A stretch of DNA of 64,000 nt from Protonemura montana (Eukaryota > Arthropoda > Insecta > Plecoptera > Nemouridae). A program made the translations under genes and the position numbers. The notes under the pieces are model-generated. The model worked only from the letters and a program-made list of their open reading frames with translations. It ran no database searches and was not told the origin of the DNA. Shown here one piece after another: positions 1 to 11,382 of this stretch. Location: NCBI GenBank assembly GCA_947568835.1, contig OX387606.1, forward strand, positions 20,809,225 through 20,873,224, given 5' to 3'. Within the stretch, counting starts at the first letter, position 1. Each line of letters opens with the position of its first letter.

Positions 1-40
1 AACATTTCACCTCTTCGTATTTACGTTGTGAACTTTACAG

Positions 41-1322
41 TGTGCGCCTGATGGTGAGGAAGCCGCAAACTACTCGCTTTCAGTGGACTAGCTTTCTATC
101 ACCGTTCGCACCAGAACTCTGGCTCAGTATCCTCGGCTCCGTCATTTTGTCCAGTTTATTTTTGGCCTTTATCTACCACATCGGCTGCCACCACAGCCAA
201 GAAAAGCAAAGGCGACAGCAAAAGTTCTGCCTTACCAATGTGTTCTTTCACGTTCTTGGAATTTTCTGCGCTCAAGGTGAGCAGATTAAACACGAGACGG
301 TGGTCTTACAGGACTCTAATTAGCTGTTTAATGACCGCTTTAGGGAGTAGGCAGAAAACAAATCAGATAATTAAATACGCGCATAATTAAATCCAAATTT
401 GTTCACCCTTTCCCAAGGAACCCCATTCGAGCCCCGTGCGGTATCGTGCCGCACTGTGCTGCTCCTGGCGGGTCTTACCTCGACCGTGGTGTTGGCTGCC
501 TACTCAGGAGCACTAACCTCCTTCATCACCGTACAGAAGCTAGACCTGCCCTACGAGACCATACAGGAGTACGCCGATGACCCCAACTACCAACTGGAGA
601 TGTCGCCGGGCTCCTTTTGGCTCTATGTTGATGTAAAACGTCTGCGATAGGATGTGATTTGCATCATTTGCAATTTTGGCTATTTTCACTAGTCTTCTAT
701 TTTCAGAATCCACGTATTGATTTGAATCGCAAGTTATACGAACGAATGGCGCACAAAGTGAGTGACTTGCCAAGTAGTAAAAATTATGGGGCCAGCAAGA
801 TTTGCAATGAAAGAAATTACGGCTGGTTCAGCACAAATACATATAACAGTGAGTTTTTTAAATCTCTAAGCTGTGATCTAATTGAAGTGCCCGAGCAGTT
901 TATCGTCAACTCCGAGTCGATCATCATGACAAAGCACAGTCCATACCGACAGCTTTTCAATCGACAGTAAGTGCAAACATGTTAACCAAATTGGATCTGT
1001 GGCATTACAAAACCTATCCAATTGAATCCAATTAATCCAATTCAATTTCAGCGTGAGCTTTTTGCGTACCTCTGGCATTTTGGTAAACTTTGCTCGAACC
1101 TTGTGGAAAACGCACGAAACAGAACAGCAAAGTCCTTTGCCGAGAGCGAATTTGCAACAAGTATTGCCAGTAATTCTCATAATTTTGTCAGGACTCGCGC
1201 TAAGCGTAATGACAACACTCGGTGAAATGATCTACGCAAAGTTCGCCAGGAGAAAATGCTCGAAGGCAAATACGCGCTTGATCCCATTAAGTGGTTTTCC
1301 CGACAAACCGCCGATTTTCTAA
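41..1322 (+). CDS. IR gene 1, ionotropic receptor, 3' half only
   Basis: Last four exons of an ionotropic receptor, a ligand-gated cation channel of chemosensory neurons; the 5' half lies before the window. Exons: 41-276, 418-632, 707-966, 1052-1322, all GT-AG, with intron phases 1, 0 and 2 as in every other copy here. The first exon shown carries M1 (ELWLSILGSVILSSLFLAFI) and the start of the pore loop (FHVLGIFCAQG); the second carries the pore/M3 exon with AAYSGALTSFITVQ, the counterpart of the SYTANLAAF motif of glutamate receptors; the third is S2 with the paired-Cys region (SLSCDLIEVPEQF); the last holds M4 (VLPVILIILSGLALSVM) and a short basic tail. No breaks are seen. Closest relative in the window is gene 2: the M1 and S2 exons are nearly the same, while the M4 exon has drifted further. 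Confidence 0.9.
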
Positions 1323-1630
1323 ACAAATTTTTTCTATATAGTGTACAGGAAGAGGCAAAAACAATTCCACTTAGCACTCTAAGCCATTGTATACTGGACA
1401 GAGATGGAGGGGGACATCAACCAGGAAGCTAGACATTTACTATGTGCACACTTCCGGCACATCTAACAGATTCAATGTCGACACACAACACTCCGCGAAG
1501 ACCATCGGAAGGTGTTGACTTGTTGTCGATTTATTTTTTGTTTACAGCGCTTATAGCCTAGCGATAGTTGACTTTTATTTGAATTCCTGGAATTAAACAA
1601 GCTTACTCAATGCCTGCAGAAGCAATTGTT

Positions 1631-1636
1631 AATAAA
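1631..1636 (+). promoter_or_regulatory. Candidate poly(A) signal of IR gene 1
   Basis: Canonical AATAAA 309 nt after the stop codon of gene 1. AATAAA is common by chance in AT-rich DNA, so the assignment is tentative. Confidence 0.35.
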
Positions 1637-1942
1637 CGCAAATTACATTTAAAATCACAGATTTACAGATGTTGCATTACATATGTCGTCAGCTCCGACA
1701 ATAAACTGCAATTCGATTGTCAGGGTTCGAAGTAATTTGCAAAGATAGGGAGTTAAAATTTTACATTGTCCTCAAATAAATATTAATCAAATATCAAGGT
1801 TAACTAGTCGTCAAGATTGACAAGAAAAAAATACAATGGGAGAAAAATTAGATGTACTTATCTTTGACAGATCCTTATAGAAGATAGTTTTATTGAAGAC
1901 GATTTTCCAAATACTTAATTTTTTGAAAAGTCATGCAAAGTT

Positions 1943-2063
1943 TGCCTTACGGGCTGCGTCTGCGAGTAAGTTGGTGGAGGAGCCGAGTTTGCTTAGCGGG
2001 CTGCATTTAGGAGCTTAAGGTTGGCGTAGCCGAGTGTATTTTGCGGTCTGCGTCTAGGAGTTT
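1943..2063. repeat. Three-copy 47-bp tandem repeat
   Basis: The motif GGGCTGCGTCTGCGAG recurs with changes at 1951, 1998 and about 2045, spaced 47 bp, each copy followed by a GGAG/GCCGAGT segment. A similar GCGGGCTGCATTCAGGAG string occurs at about 53253-53270 inside intron 3 of IR gene 12, so this is probably part of a dispersed repeat. Confidence 0.55.
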
Positions 2064-2411
2064 GTAGGTATGGGTCCTTGAAATCTTCAACCTCTTCTCT
2101 TTCTACTCAAAATTCCACATTTGTAACGAGAAGTAACACTTGACAGTCATTTATATTTCATTCGGACACATTTGATTTACACGAATCATATGGAATATTT
2201 CCGTCTACCTGAACAAACATCCTTTGAATCGGGGCAAACATCATAAGAACATCGTCACCACTATCATAGTTAAACAACAGATTATAAATCGCTTAGCCTA
2301 AAAAGCTGCGAAGAACCGAAAATGAGTTTGCTTTGTCAAAGGCATTTAATTTGAATCGACACAATCATTTTGAGCAACCATTTTGCTGAAGTGAATTATA
2401 GTATGTTTCTG

Positions 2412-2420
2412 TATAAATAG
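2412..2420 (+). promoter_or_regulatory. Candidate TATA box of IR gene 2
   Basis: TATAAATAG about 180 nt before the chosen ATG of gene 2, in a stretch with no other coding signal. The position is reasonable for a TATA promoter with a 5' UTR of about 150 nt. There is no initiator or transcript evidence. Confidence 0.35.
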
Positions 2421-2600
2421 CTTCATTGTTGCGCTTGGTTTCGTAAAGTGTCAATAAACAAGGGTTTGGTAAATTCAAATCAATTTAAGGCAATCGCCTA
2501 ATGCACCCGTTCTAGGACGCAATGGTAGATTTATTTCAACAAAAATACTTATTGCCTTTAAGCCACACAAGGTTTGTTGACAAGCGAGGATTCGGTCAAA

Positions 2601-5147
2601 ATGTATAACTTAGTGGTTTTGGTTTTGGTTGTTTTTTCATCGTGCTATGCTCAGAAAGATGCGACGCATGATTGGCAAGAATATGCAAACTTCGTGTACG
2701 ACATGAAGATACGCTACAGCTCGGAATGCTTGTACGTTGTCAGCTCTCAAATGTTTTCGAGTGAGAAAACATTGACAGAGATTTGTAAAGTGCTTTCTAA
2801 AAAGTTGATTGCCACAACCAACCTTGGAGTTGTTGAAAGTGTTGACGAACGCCGCTGTCAGCGAAACAGACCACTTAACATTCTTCTTGGTGGAGAAATT
2901 TCAAAAAAAGATCTCAAAATGATACACATGGTATGTTTTATCGACCCTGCAATATTCGATATGTGTAAAAGTTCAAGTGGCTTAGTTTTTTTATATCTTT
3001 TTTTTACATCTCAAGTCGATTTTACTTTCTTACCTTTTATACAAAATATCTTGTATATATTTGTATTAGCATTTCTTTCCTTCTAGCTACCATCGTATCC
3101 TCGCTGGCTTCTAATTCCTGACACATTTGTTACACACGAACAACTTCTAGAAGAGATTTACGTACCATTTAACTGCGAGTTGATTGTCGCTGAACCGATC
3201 GAAACCGAACTACGACTGACCGAAGTCTATCAAGTGGCTGCTGACTTTCCTCTTCGAAAACACAACTTCGGACGCTGGAGCCAGCAAGATGGTCTCGTTT
3301 GTGTCAAAGAGTCGCTCTATGACAGAAGAGCCAACTTAGAGGGACTTGTTCTCACAGCAATTTGTCTCGAGGTAGAAACATTTTTTTTGTTTTCAATCTT
3401 ATTGTTTCGTCAAGGGTTACTGTAATAAAAAATTGCAACAGTTTCAGCCGGAAACGATTCTTTTACTAGATGAAAACCAAAAACTTTCTGTCGGAGGATT
3501 ATATGGAATGATTTGGAACTCTTTCGAAGAAAGCTTCAACTTTTCGTAAGAAATAAACTAGGATCTGTTATTTTAAAAAGCACTTACTGAAAGCTAGCTT
3601 CATTACAATTATCAATCAATTTCCAACAGGACAAAAATATTAGAAGCGTCTGCTCAGGATTTTGGATATCTTTCAAACGGTTCTTGGGTCGGAATGCTCT
3701 CTACGGTGGTCGACGGTTCCAATGACGTTGGAATAAACGGCTATACGTACGACCACGAGAGGATGAAAGCTGTCGACTTCCTCACCCCGATCACTAAGAC
3801 CACGTATAACAATGTCTTTAATTGATCCTTGTAATTACCGAATACGTGTTGACCTATTTGTTGTTTGTGATTTAATATTTACCTACAGAGTGCGTCTTAT
3901 GGTGAGGAAGCCGCAAACGACCCGCTTTCAATGGACTTGCTTCCTGTCACCGTTCGCATCAGAACTCTGGCTCAGTATCCTCGGCTCCGTCATTTTGTCC
4001 AGTTTGTTTCTGTCTTTCATCTATCACTTTGGTTGCCACCACAGCCTAGAGGAGCGGAGACAACAGCAAGAGTTCTGTCTGCCAAATGCCATCTTCAAAG
4101 TCCTCGGTATTTACTGCGCTCAAGGTGAGAGTTTAGGTGGTATGGTTTCTAGATTGCTATCCTTCGACCGCTTTAAAAATTGGTAGAAAATAACCGTGAA
4201 TGCTAATATATATATATGTTTATTCTCTCACTCTTTTCCCAGGTTTTCCTTTTGAGCCCCGTGCGGTATCATGCCGCATTGTGCTGCTCCTGGCGGGTCT
4301 TACCTCGACCGTGGTGTTGGCTGCCTACTCAGGAGCGCTAATCTCCTTCATCACCGTGCAGAAGCTAGACCTGCCCTACGATACCGTACAGGAGTACGTC
4401 GACGACCCCAACTACAAGCTGGAGATGTCGCCGAACTCTTTCTGGCTCTACGTTAATGTAAAATGTCTGCGAAAGGTTGCTGAATGGCGTGAGATTAATT
4501 ATTTCCCTTTTTGGACTAAATTTTGAAATATCTTTTTTCAGAATCCTCGGGTTGATTTGAATCGCAAGTTATACGAACGATTGGCGCACAGAGTGAGTGA
4601 CTTGCCAAGCAGTAAACATTATGGGGCCAGCAAGATTTGCAATGAAAGAAATTACGGCTGGTTCGCCACAAATACGTTTAGCAGCGAGTTTTTAAAATCT
4701 CTGAGTTGCGATCTAATTGAAGTGCCCGAGCAGTATATTGTCGACTCCGAGTCGATCATCATGACAAAGCACAGTCCATACCGACAGCTTTTCAATCGAC
4801 AGTAAGTGCAAACATGTTAACCAAATAGCACCTGTGACGTTACAACACTTATCCATTACACAACTGATTGCAGGCTGAACTTTTTGCGTGCATCGGGGAT
4901 TTTGGTAAACCTTGTTCGCACCATGAAAAAGACACACGAGATACAAAATGAAAATCCTTTGCCGAAAGCAAATTTACAGCAAGTTTTGCCCATATTTCTC
5001 ATCGTTTTGTCAGGATTCGTGCTAAGCGTATTGACAACGTTTGGTGAAATGTTCTACGCAAAGTTCGCCAAGAGAAAACGCGAGCGGGCAAACAGGCGCT
5101 TGATCCCATTCGTCAATTTGCTGGACAATCCCGCTGTCACTACTTAG
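2601..5147 (+). CDS. IR gene 2, ionotropic receptor, complete
   Basis: Reference gene for the array. Exons: 2601-2930, 3087-3371, 3442-3545, 3630-3803, 3889-4124, 4243-4457, 4542-4801, 4874-5147 (625 residues); intron phases 0,0,2,2,1,0,2. ATG 2601 opens a signal peptide (MYNLVVLVLVVFSSCYAQ). Residues 1-205 are the N-terminal region; exon 2 contains LTEVYQV and RRANLEGLVLTAICLE, typical of the stretch before S1. S1 spans exons 3-4 (NGSWVGMLS, then HERMKAVDFLTPI, where the Arg matches the residue that grips ligand in glutamate receptors). M1 is in exon 5, pore and M3 in exon 6 (AAYSGALISFITVQ), S2 in exon 7, M4 in exon 8 (VLPIFLIVLSGFVLSVL). Exon 4 is 6 nt shorter than in other copies. Probably an odorant or tastant tuning subunit in a dendritic membrane; the ligand is unknown. 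Confidence 0.9.
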
Positions 5148-5550
5148 CAAGTCACAATAGGAGCCGGCACGCGATTTTCGAAATATAGTTTGCAGGGAGA
5201 GGTGACAACAAAGCCACTTGGCACACAATACTCCTGGAACATAATTCTCTTATTACGTTATGAGGCTTTAATATGTTTGGTATAACACTGACCCAGTGAT
5301 CTATGCCAATATATTACAGTCCTTTAATTTCTCTGTATTCTATTTGCACAAGTGTGAAGGCCAAAGGTTTATATCGAAATTGCAAATGATTTATGTACTA
5401 TTATAATTTAGCAGTGGACTAGCAAATACTGATCACGCACTGAAATGTGTGAGAGACCTAAGAAAGTTTATGTAGCAGAAGGTACCACGAGGTTCTGAAG
5501 TTAAACTTTTCGCTTAGAACAAGTGTTAGAGGCAGTCGAAACTCTTTGAA
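5148..5550. other. Intergenic region after IR gene 2
   Basis: AT-rich spacer of about 400 bp between the stop of gene 2 and the decayed first exon at 5551. No coding exon or clear regulatory element is seen. Confidence 0.5.
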
Positions 5551-5895
5551 ATGAAAATAACTAATTTCCAATACTTGTTCATTGCACTTTGCTATTCTTA
5601 TTGTGTCGCTTATGACAACACGCTTTCAATTAACCATAGCGTCGGATTAGGTTTAGCTCTGAGGCAGTGGTACCACGCTAAATGTCTTGTTTTAGTTTAT
5701 TCAAACAAGTTTGCCAGTGCTGATAAATCAGTGAAATATTCTAAAACCCTATCACAGAGTGAAATCATGATATCTAGTCTTAAAAATGACAAATTAAATC
5801 AGACTTCGAACGAATAAAAATGTCAAGGCAACAAGCCACTCTTTTTGCTGATCGATGGCAATGAAATGAAGAAGATCCTGCAATCCATGAAGAAG
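5551..5895 (+). pseudogene. IR gene 3: isolated first exon with in-frame stop
   Basis: A full-length IR first exon: ATG 5551, hydrophobic leader, VGLGLALRQWYHAKCLVLVY and GNKPLFLLIDGNEM, ending at a GT donor at 5896 in phase 0. It aligns throughout with the first exons of genes 5 and 7 (WYHAECMLLV, NKPLYLLIDGYEM) but has TAA at 5815-5817 where they have TAC. No second exon follows in the next kilobases; the next IR exon is exon 2 at 23705, which belongs to the same subgroup and itself lacks a first exon. The simplest reading is that 5551-5895 and 23705-26367 were one gene whose intron 1 grew to 17.8 kb and which then decayed. It could instead be the remnant of a separate gene. Confidence 0.8.
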
Positions 5896-6727
5896 GTAAT
5901 AATGTGACTATCTATAGAATACGGAACCAAATTAAGGCCCATCATTCCCGCGGGTAAAATCGTTAAAAATGGGTCTCAAACGGGTATATAGTGTTTGTAT
6001 TATGTTAATGACAAGGAAAAATAAGTGCCGGAAAATTGGTGAGTTTTCCGGGAAAATTAAAAATCAAATCCTTTGTACAAAACAGCACCGCAAAAATATG
6101 AGTTAAAGAGTCCGCGATTTTTTTCCGTAGTGCCTGAACTTGGTTTTCTTAGACAAACAATTTTGGTAGTCACAGCTAAAAAATTGATTGAGATATCAAT
6201 TTTCAAAAACTCTTTTATTAATCTCAAAAAGTTCCTGGTTTTAAACAGATCGTCAGTTGCACAAAAAGTTACCCGTGGCTTACTTACCTGATAACACCCG
6301 AATGTAGAAAAATAATTGTGAGGTAGAAAATCAATATGGATATGGATACTTTAGGCTGTAAGCAATTGTGATATTGCCAAACCTTTTGTGTAACCTTTGC
6401 ACTAGTTTTTAAAACAAACAATATCTTAACTGTTCATTTTGGTGAACAAGAAGAAAGGACAAGGAATTGAGATATGGAATACAGAGATAATACGGCTTGT
6501 GATTTTGTGTAGGGAGAAAACAGCAATAAAGTAAAAACAGTAAAAAAAAAAATAATAATACAGCAACGAATCCAACGTCAAATTGGAGTTATTCGAGTTT
6601 GACATGTTGTGACGTGATATAGCGTCACTAGAATCAGAGTGACTGTGGGTATTCACAGCCTCTTGGTTCTACTCCTTGGAGAACTGTCATTCTCATCAAA
6701 TACACTAAAATCGTTTAAAAAAGCCAG
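5896..6727. other. AT-rich sequence without recognised genes
   Basis: Start of the long interval separating the IR exon at 5551 from exon 2 at 23705. Only short chance reading frames are seen. No repeat or coding signal was recognised. Confidence 0.4.
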
Positions 6728-6843
6728 TGTCCAAGTAGCTCAATGGTTTAGAGCAACACCCGCGATAGGTGGAGATCGGGGTTCGAGTCCCCGTTTGGGC
6801 ATACATTTTTGAGACGGTTATAGTGTTGATAATAAAAAAAAAA
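6728..6843 (+). repeat. tRNA-like sequence with A-rich tail (possible tRNA-derived SINE head)
   Basis: 6728-6801 folds as a tRNA: the 7-bp acceptor stem TGTCCAA/TTGGGCA pairs with one G-T pair, GCTC/GAGC forms a D stem, and CGGGG-TTCGAGT-CCCCG is a perfect T arm with a good B box; TAGCTCAATGG is a good A box. The anticodon loop has only a 4-bp perfect stem and a G where U33 is expected, and about 25 nt downstream comes an A-run (6832-6843). This favours a tRNA pseudogene or SINE head over a working tRNA. Confidence 0.5.
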
Positions 6844-7086
6844 GTAATTATTCCCATTTATTACAATCAAGACAAATGTGAACTGTCTGTATAGAAGGCC
6901 TGTAAAGGCTAAGTCAACTTTCTATCATAGCCTTTGCTACTTGCTAAATGAAGTGTTAGCTATGGAAAATTTATATTGACAACAGCTTTTAAGTGTTTCA
7001 AACAACAGACAGGTTATTGATATTTTTTGGCATTCAATTTCAAAGTTTTTTGTTTGGCTACAGTACTGTGAAGTGCCTGTAGCGGC

Positions 7087-7192
7087 ACTGGAAATGATGT
7101 AGCACAGCCGGCTAGCAGTGGCCTCGGGAGCCCTGAAGTAGGAGCTGCAAAGAAAAGCTTGCCTGCGCCTGCTATCACGCCACCAGCTCAGG
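7087..7192 (+). other. Possible orphan exon upstream of the 7542 coding block
   Basis: A GC-richer segment between a possible acceptor at about 7060-7087 and a donor CAG|GTTAGT at 7193. One frame reads openly through it, rich in Ser, Gly, Ala and Pro and ending KKSLPAPAITPPAQ. If joined to 7542 it would enter a frame that closes within about 220 nt, so the pairing is uncertain. The product is not recognised. Confidence 0.3.
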
Positions 7193-7541
7193 TTAGTCTC
7201 TTATCAGCTGCAGTAGTAGCGGCATGAGTAATCGTGCAATGAAGTCTTGGTTTATGTTCAGTTATATTTATAGCATTTTTGTTCAATCCTACGAAAAGAT
7301 ATTAAGAATGATATTTTTTTCGGAAAGGATTATTTTTTACAATTTTTGGTTGAAAAGGTTACAGCCAGCTCAAGACACATCAACAACCAATTACAGTTAA
7401 TTAGGTACTTCCATTTTTATCTTAACCAGAAGTTATCTTTGAACTTGGATATTCCCAAGCAGACAAATGACTGAACAGCAAATCGTAGCTTGGAACACTT
7501 GGCCAATTGCTACTTTGACAGCCTACTCCTTGTTCCTTCCA

Positions 7542-8147
7542 GGTGCCAATTCCTGCCTCCACGATCAAGACATACACAGCTGAAGAAGAATTTGAGGCGT
7601 GCCAAGAGATCGTACCCGGAACTCGTTGCAGACGCGCCCGTCAAGAAAAAGACGATGACCGACTTCTACCCGAAGGCGACGGCTGTGCTGAAAGTGCGCA
7701 AGGAGCCAAAACCAGTACACCCGTCGTTGATGGTGAACGGGAAAAAGTGGAAACCACCTAAACTTGCCCGGCCGTCTCAGTGGTGCACTGACAGGCTCTA
7801 CTCGTTTGTGCAGAAACGGACTACGGAACTGTATGGGGAGCTTAAGACGCGCCGTAAGTCAGAAGAATTTCTTACTGCATTGGCATATAGCGTGAAAAAG
7901 GCTATTCGTTGCAAAAAGAATTTTGTGCCGCATGTGCTTAGAGTTGTGTACTTGTTAAAAAGGCTTGGTTTAATAGAATCACTCAGGATTTCTATGTTTT
8001 CGTCGAGAATGACATGGCATATGATTTCTCTGAGGTGGCAGTACCAAAGACGAGGGCTTACGGCGTTATCACCGGTCCCAAGTGCTTTGTCGGTGCCAAT
8101 GTCATAGAACCTTTAGATTTTTCCAAGTTCCCTGATTTTGAGAAATG
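7542..8147 (+). pseudogene. Unidentified coding-like terminal exon with PIP-box-like motif
   Basis: After an acceptor TTCCTTCCAG (7541), the frame beginning G|TGC reads CQFLPPRSRHTQLKKNL, then VKKKTMTDFYPKA, GKKWKPPKLARPSQW and RLYSFVQKRTTELYG up to about 7977. A second frame then continues (AYDFSEVAVPKTRAYG, GPKCFVGANVIEPLDFSK) to a stop at 8145-8147, so one frameshift is inferred near 7975. TMTDFY resembles the core of a PCNA-interacting (PIP) degron, with Lys in place of the usual first Gln. I do not recognise the family. The start of this exon resembles the exon at 20063 (RxTQxKKNLxR at the same distance from the acceptor). It could be a degraded host gene, or a gene piece carried by a transposon. 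Confidence 0.45.
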
Positions 8148-8164
8148 ATTCGTTTCATATTTCA

Positions 8165-10240
8165 TTCAATTCAATTCAATTCAATTTATTTTCCTTTCAT
8201 TGTACATATTGCATACATATCTACACGCTCTTAATGCAAGGTTTTTTAAAAAATAAATCTTACGAGCATTGAAAGTTGTCAAAGAGTTAAAAAAATGTGT
8301 TGTATATATACAAAATAAAAGGTTTAACAAATAATGGATTCAAATATTCTACCTAGATGCATGTGCAACTAAATCAAAAATCTAAATCTAAAACTAAAAA
8401 CTAAATCTAAAAACTAAATCAAAATTTATAAAAAAGTTTCATCCATTTATACAGTATTCACATTTACAATTGTCTCTAAATAAAAACTCGTCGGTGCTAT
8501 AAAAACTATAGGCAATAAGAAAACCTTTCACTTTTTTTTGTACTCTATTCTATTTAGACGATCTTCTTTAAGACTCGTCGGCAGATGGTTGAAAAATATT
8601 GGTCCCATGTGTGAAATTTCTCTTCTTCCTACCTCAGTTTTACTTTTTTTTGGACGAAGGTGATCTTTGCCCCTAGTATCACGATCATGTATATCTTTGT
8701 TCTTTTGGAATCGCTCCGGGTTATCTTTCATAGACAATAGAACAGCTAAAATGTATAGGCTGGGTACCGTCAATATATTCAACTCTTTAAATAATTTACG
8801 GCACGATCGCCTTCTCCTAACTCCCTTTATTATCCTAACAGCCTTTTTTTGGGTAAATAACACCTTACTTGCTGCTGGCCACCCACCCCATACAATTATT
8901 CAATAACTAAGTATGGATTGTATATTTGCATGAAAAGCAATTTTTAATGTGGTGACATGTACATGGTTTGCTAGCATTTTCAAGGCAAAACAAGCCGAGT
9001 TTAGCCTATTAATAATCTTTCTCGCGTGATCCTTCCAATTTAATCTATAATCAATCTGCACACCTAGAAAAGTACACTCTTCCACCGTTTTATTCGCCTG
9101 CTCTGTTATCGTGGTTGCTGGTCCTCCCTTGACTTTAAAGTTCATGACATTGGTTTTGTTTACATTTAATTTAAGCATGTTAGGCTGAAACCATTTTCCT
9201 ATGTCGTCTAGGGTCTGGGCCATGTTATCTCTTAGTTCTTCTGCACTACTGCCACCAACCAATAGACTTGTGTCATCGGTATATAAAATAGCATTGGCCA
9301 TGTGACAGTTTATATTAGTCGGGAGGTCATTTATGGAAAGACTAAATAGGGTCGGAGCCAATAATGAGCCTTGCGGGATTCCTGTTGGGCTAGTTTCCCA
9401 TCTGGACGACACATTTCCTTTATCGGTGTTAATAATCACTTTCTGCTCCCTGCCATTCAGGTATGATTGCAACCATTCCCCTGCTTTGTCTTTGGTCCCA
9501 TAGAATTTAGTTTTTTCTACTAACACCGCATGGTTTATAGTATCAAATGCTTTAGTGAGATCACACATGATTGCACTAACATGTAACCTTTTTTCCAATG
9601 CCTCTGTTATTCTACTAACCATTTCACAAATTGCCAAAGCTGTTGAAAACCCTTTTCGAAATTCATGTTGTTAATCCGTTGTTTTCCGTTAAAAAGCTAG
9701 TCAGTCTAATTAAGAAAGCTCTTTCCAGTATCTTTAAAAAAAAAGTAGTGAGTGCGATCGGTCTATAGTTATCTATATTCGTCCTTGCGCCTTTCTTATA
9801 TATTGCTTTAATTATTGCCCATTTTGCTTGAGTTGGAAATTGGCCGGTCATGAATGAGAACTTGATAAGGTGGGCTACAGGGGTGGCAATTTGTAAGCTT
9901 ACCCCTTTAATTACCTTACTTGGGACCTCATCCCACCCAGAGGATTTTTTTCTTAGAGTTCCCTTATTATCTGCATTACCTCCCTCTCATCTGTAACTTC
10001 CAAGACCATTGTCTTATCCCACTTTCTGTTTCCCATTTTCACTACGCAATCTTGTAGAGAGACTGCGGTATCTCCCATTGTTCTGGCAGCTACTGTCGCA
10101 AAATATTCATTCAAGGTGTTTGCAACCTCTTCTGGATCTGTTACAAGTTTTCCATTTTTCTGCACACTTAACTTCTTGTAATCTACTTGACTCCTCGTTT
10201 TCTGTTTTCCTGTATTAGAGTCTATAAAATCCTTACCCAG
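8165..10240 (-). mobile_element. Decayed 5'-truncated LINE (jockey/CR1/L2-like reverse transcriptase)
   Basis: Read on the - strand from about 10240 to a 3' tail of ATTGA repeats at 8165-8187. Pieces in order: 10165-9953 (TDPEEVANTLNEYFATVAART, the pre-RT region), 9851-9663 (PTQAKWAIIKAIYKKG, NYRPIALT), 9637-8900 with the main reverse transcriptase blocks (DLTKAFDTINHAVL, GIPQGSLLAPTLFSL, LYTDDTSLL), and 8863-8528 (FTQKKAVRIIKGVRRRRSC, LFKELNILTVPSLYI), the usual C-terminal block of this LINE group. The catalytic box is YTDD where YADD is normal. At least three frame or stop breaks separate the pieces, and there is no endonuclease domain, so the copy is dead and 5' truncated. Confidence 0.85.
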
Positions 10241-10740
10241 ATCAATTTACTTTCATGAAACAAACTATCTGGGCAAGTTTCACTTGGCATCTGAAATCGG
10301 TTGAAAACGGCACGAAATTGTGTTTATTTCTGGCAAGGTGAGATTTTTGACACTTCAAAATGGAATTAATTAATAATTGAAAATATGAACTATCTGTCTG
10401 TCAATTTAAAATCTCGGTGCGTGTCTTTATTCTGTTTTTCGTAAATAGTTTGGTACGAACTACCTTGATTTGTTTTCAACCCAAAGAACTAGCAGTATGT
10501 TTTGAGATACAATCAATATCTAGTTTTAAACTTTGACCACCGAATGAATGCACTCGAGGTCTGATAGCTTCTCGTCTCCCATTAGCCCCAGATGTTTTCT
10601 AAAGGCTAGGCAATAGGCATTGAAGATGATGAGCTCGAATCACGTATCCCCGAATGATAATGACTTTTGAATTATGACTAATTCCAACTCACCGATGCAG
10701 TGGTCAATATTGGATTGGATTTTCCACCCTCACCTGCACC
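10241..10740. other. Unassigned sequence between two LINE fragments
   Basis: About 500 bp with no convincing reading frame or repeat. It may include flanking genomic DNA of both LINE insertions. Confidence 0.35.
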
Positions 10741-11382
10741 CTCATTCAAATAGCCAGCACCCTAGTCCGAACTCATCCCCTTCTCTTCCCCCTGAACTCC
10801 TCCGTACACACTCATGAAACCAGAAGTAGGAAAGAAATCCGCATCGTCCCACACCTCACCTCCCTCTTCACACATAGTCCCCCCTACTTATGTACAAAAA
10901 TATACAACCACCTCCCTACTCACATCAAAGAATCACAGCACAGCGCCTTCGATTCCTCTCTACGAAACTTCCTCATCCAGAACCCCTTCTACAACCTCGA
11001 GGAATATCTCGCTACACCAATACACCATGTCCCCCTGGCCCCTCTACAATGAAGTCTAACTAAACCTAGTCTAAACTTACAGCCTAATTTAAAGCCTAAT
11101 TAAATACTACCATATTAGTATTAATATTATTATTATTATTACTTTTACTATAAGTACCATTACCATCGCTACCATCTCTACGAAGAACTATTGTACAGTT
11201 CTAGTCTAAATTGATAGTCTAATGTTTAACTATTTCATTAGTATTAATATAATCACCATATTATACCATATTACCATATTACTATATTACCATATACCAC
11301 ATAACTATATTATATAGCTCATACAGATACATTGTACCTGTCCGCAGCAAATAAAAAATAAATAAAAAATAAAAAATAAAGT
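10741..11382 (+). mobile_element. 3' end of a second LINE, + strand
   Basis: The frame ending at the TGA at 11048-11050 reads RIVPHLTSLFTHSPPYLCTK, IYNHLPTHIKESQHSAFDSS and NFLIQNPFYNLEEYLA. This is the typical C-terminal tail of non-LTR retrotransposon ORF2 proteins, where a line about household-sized names such as LPTHIK and FYNLEEYL recurs. A 3' UTR rich in ATTATT and ending in an AAATAAAAAATAAA-type tail follows to about 11382. The rest of the element is missing, so it is a 5'-truncated copy of a different family from the - strand LINE at 8165-10240. Confidence 0.65.

Larger units (their letters stand above)
1323..2600. other. Intergenic region between IR genes 1 and 2
   Basis: No coding exon is seen. 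A candidate poly(A) signal AATAAA for gene 1 lies at 1631-1636. Positions about 1943-2063 hold three imperfect copies of a 47-bp repeat. A TATA-like site for gene 2 lies at 2412-2420. The rest is AT-rich unique sequence. Confidence 0.6.

Noticed and set aside
6728-6801. Functional tRNA gene
   Set aside because: The anticodon arm is weak and lacks U33, and an A-rich tail follows, so a tRNA-derived repeat is more likely.
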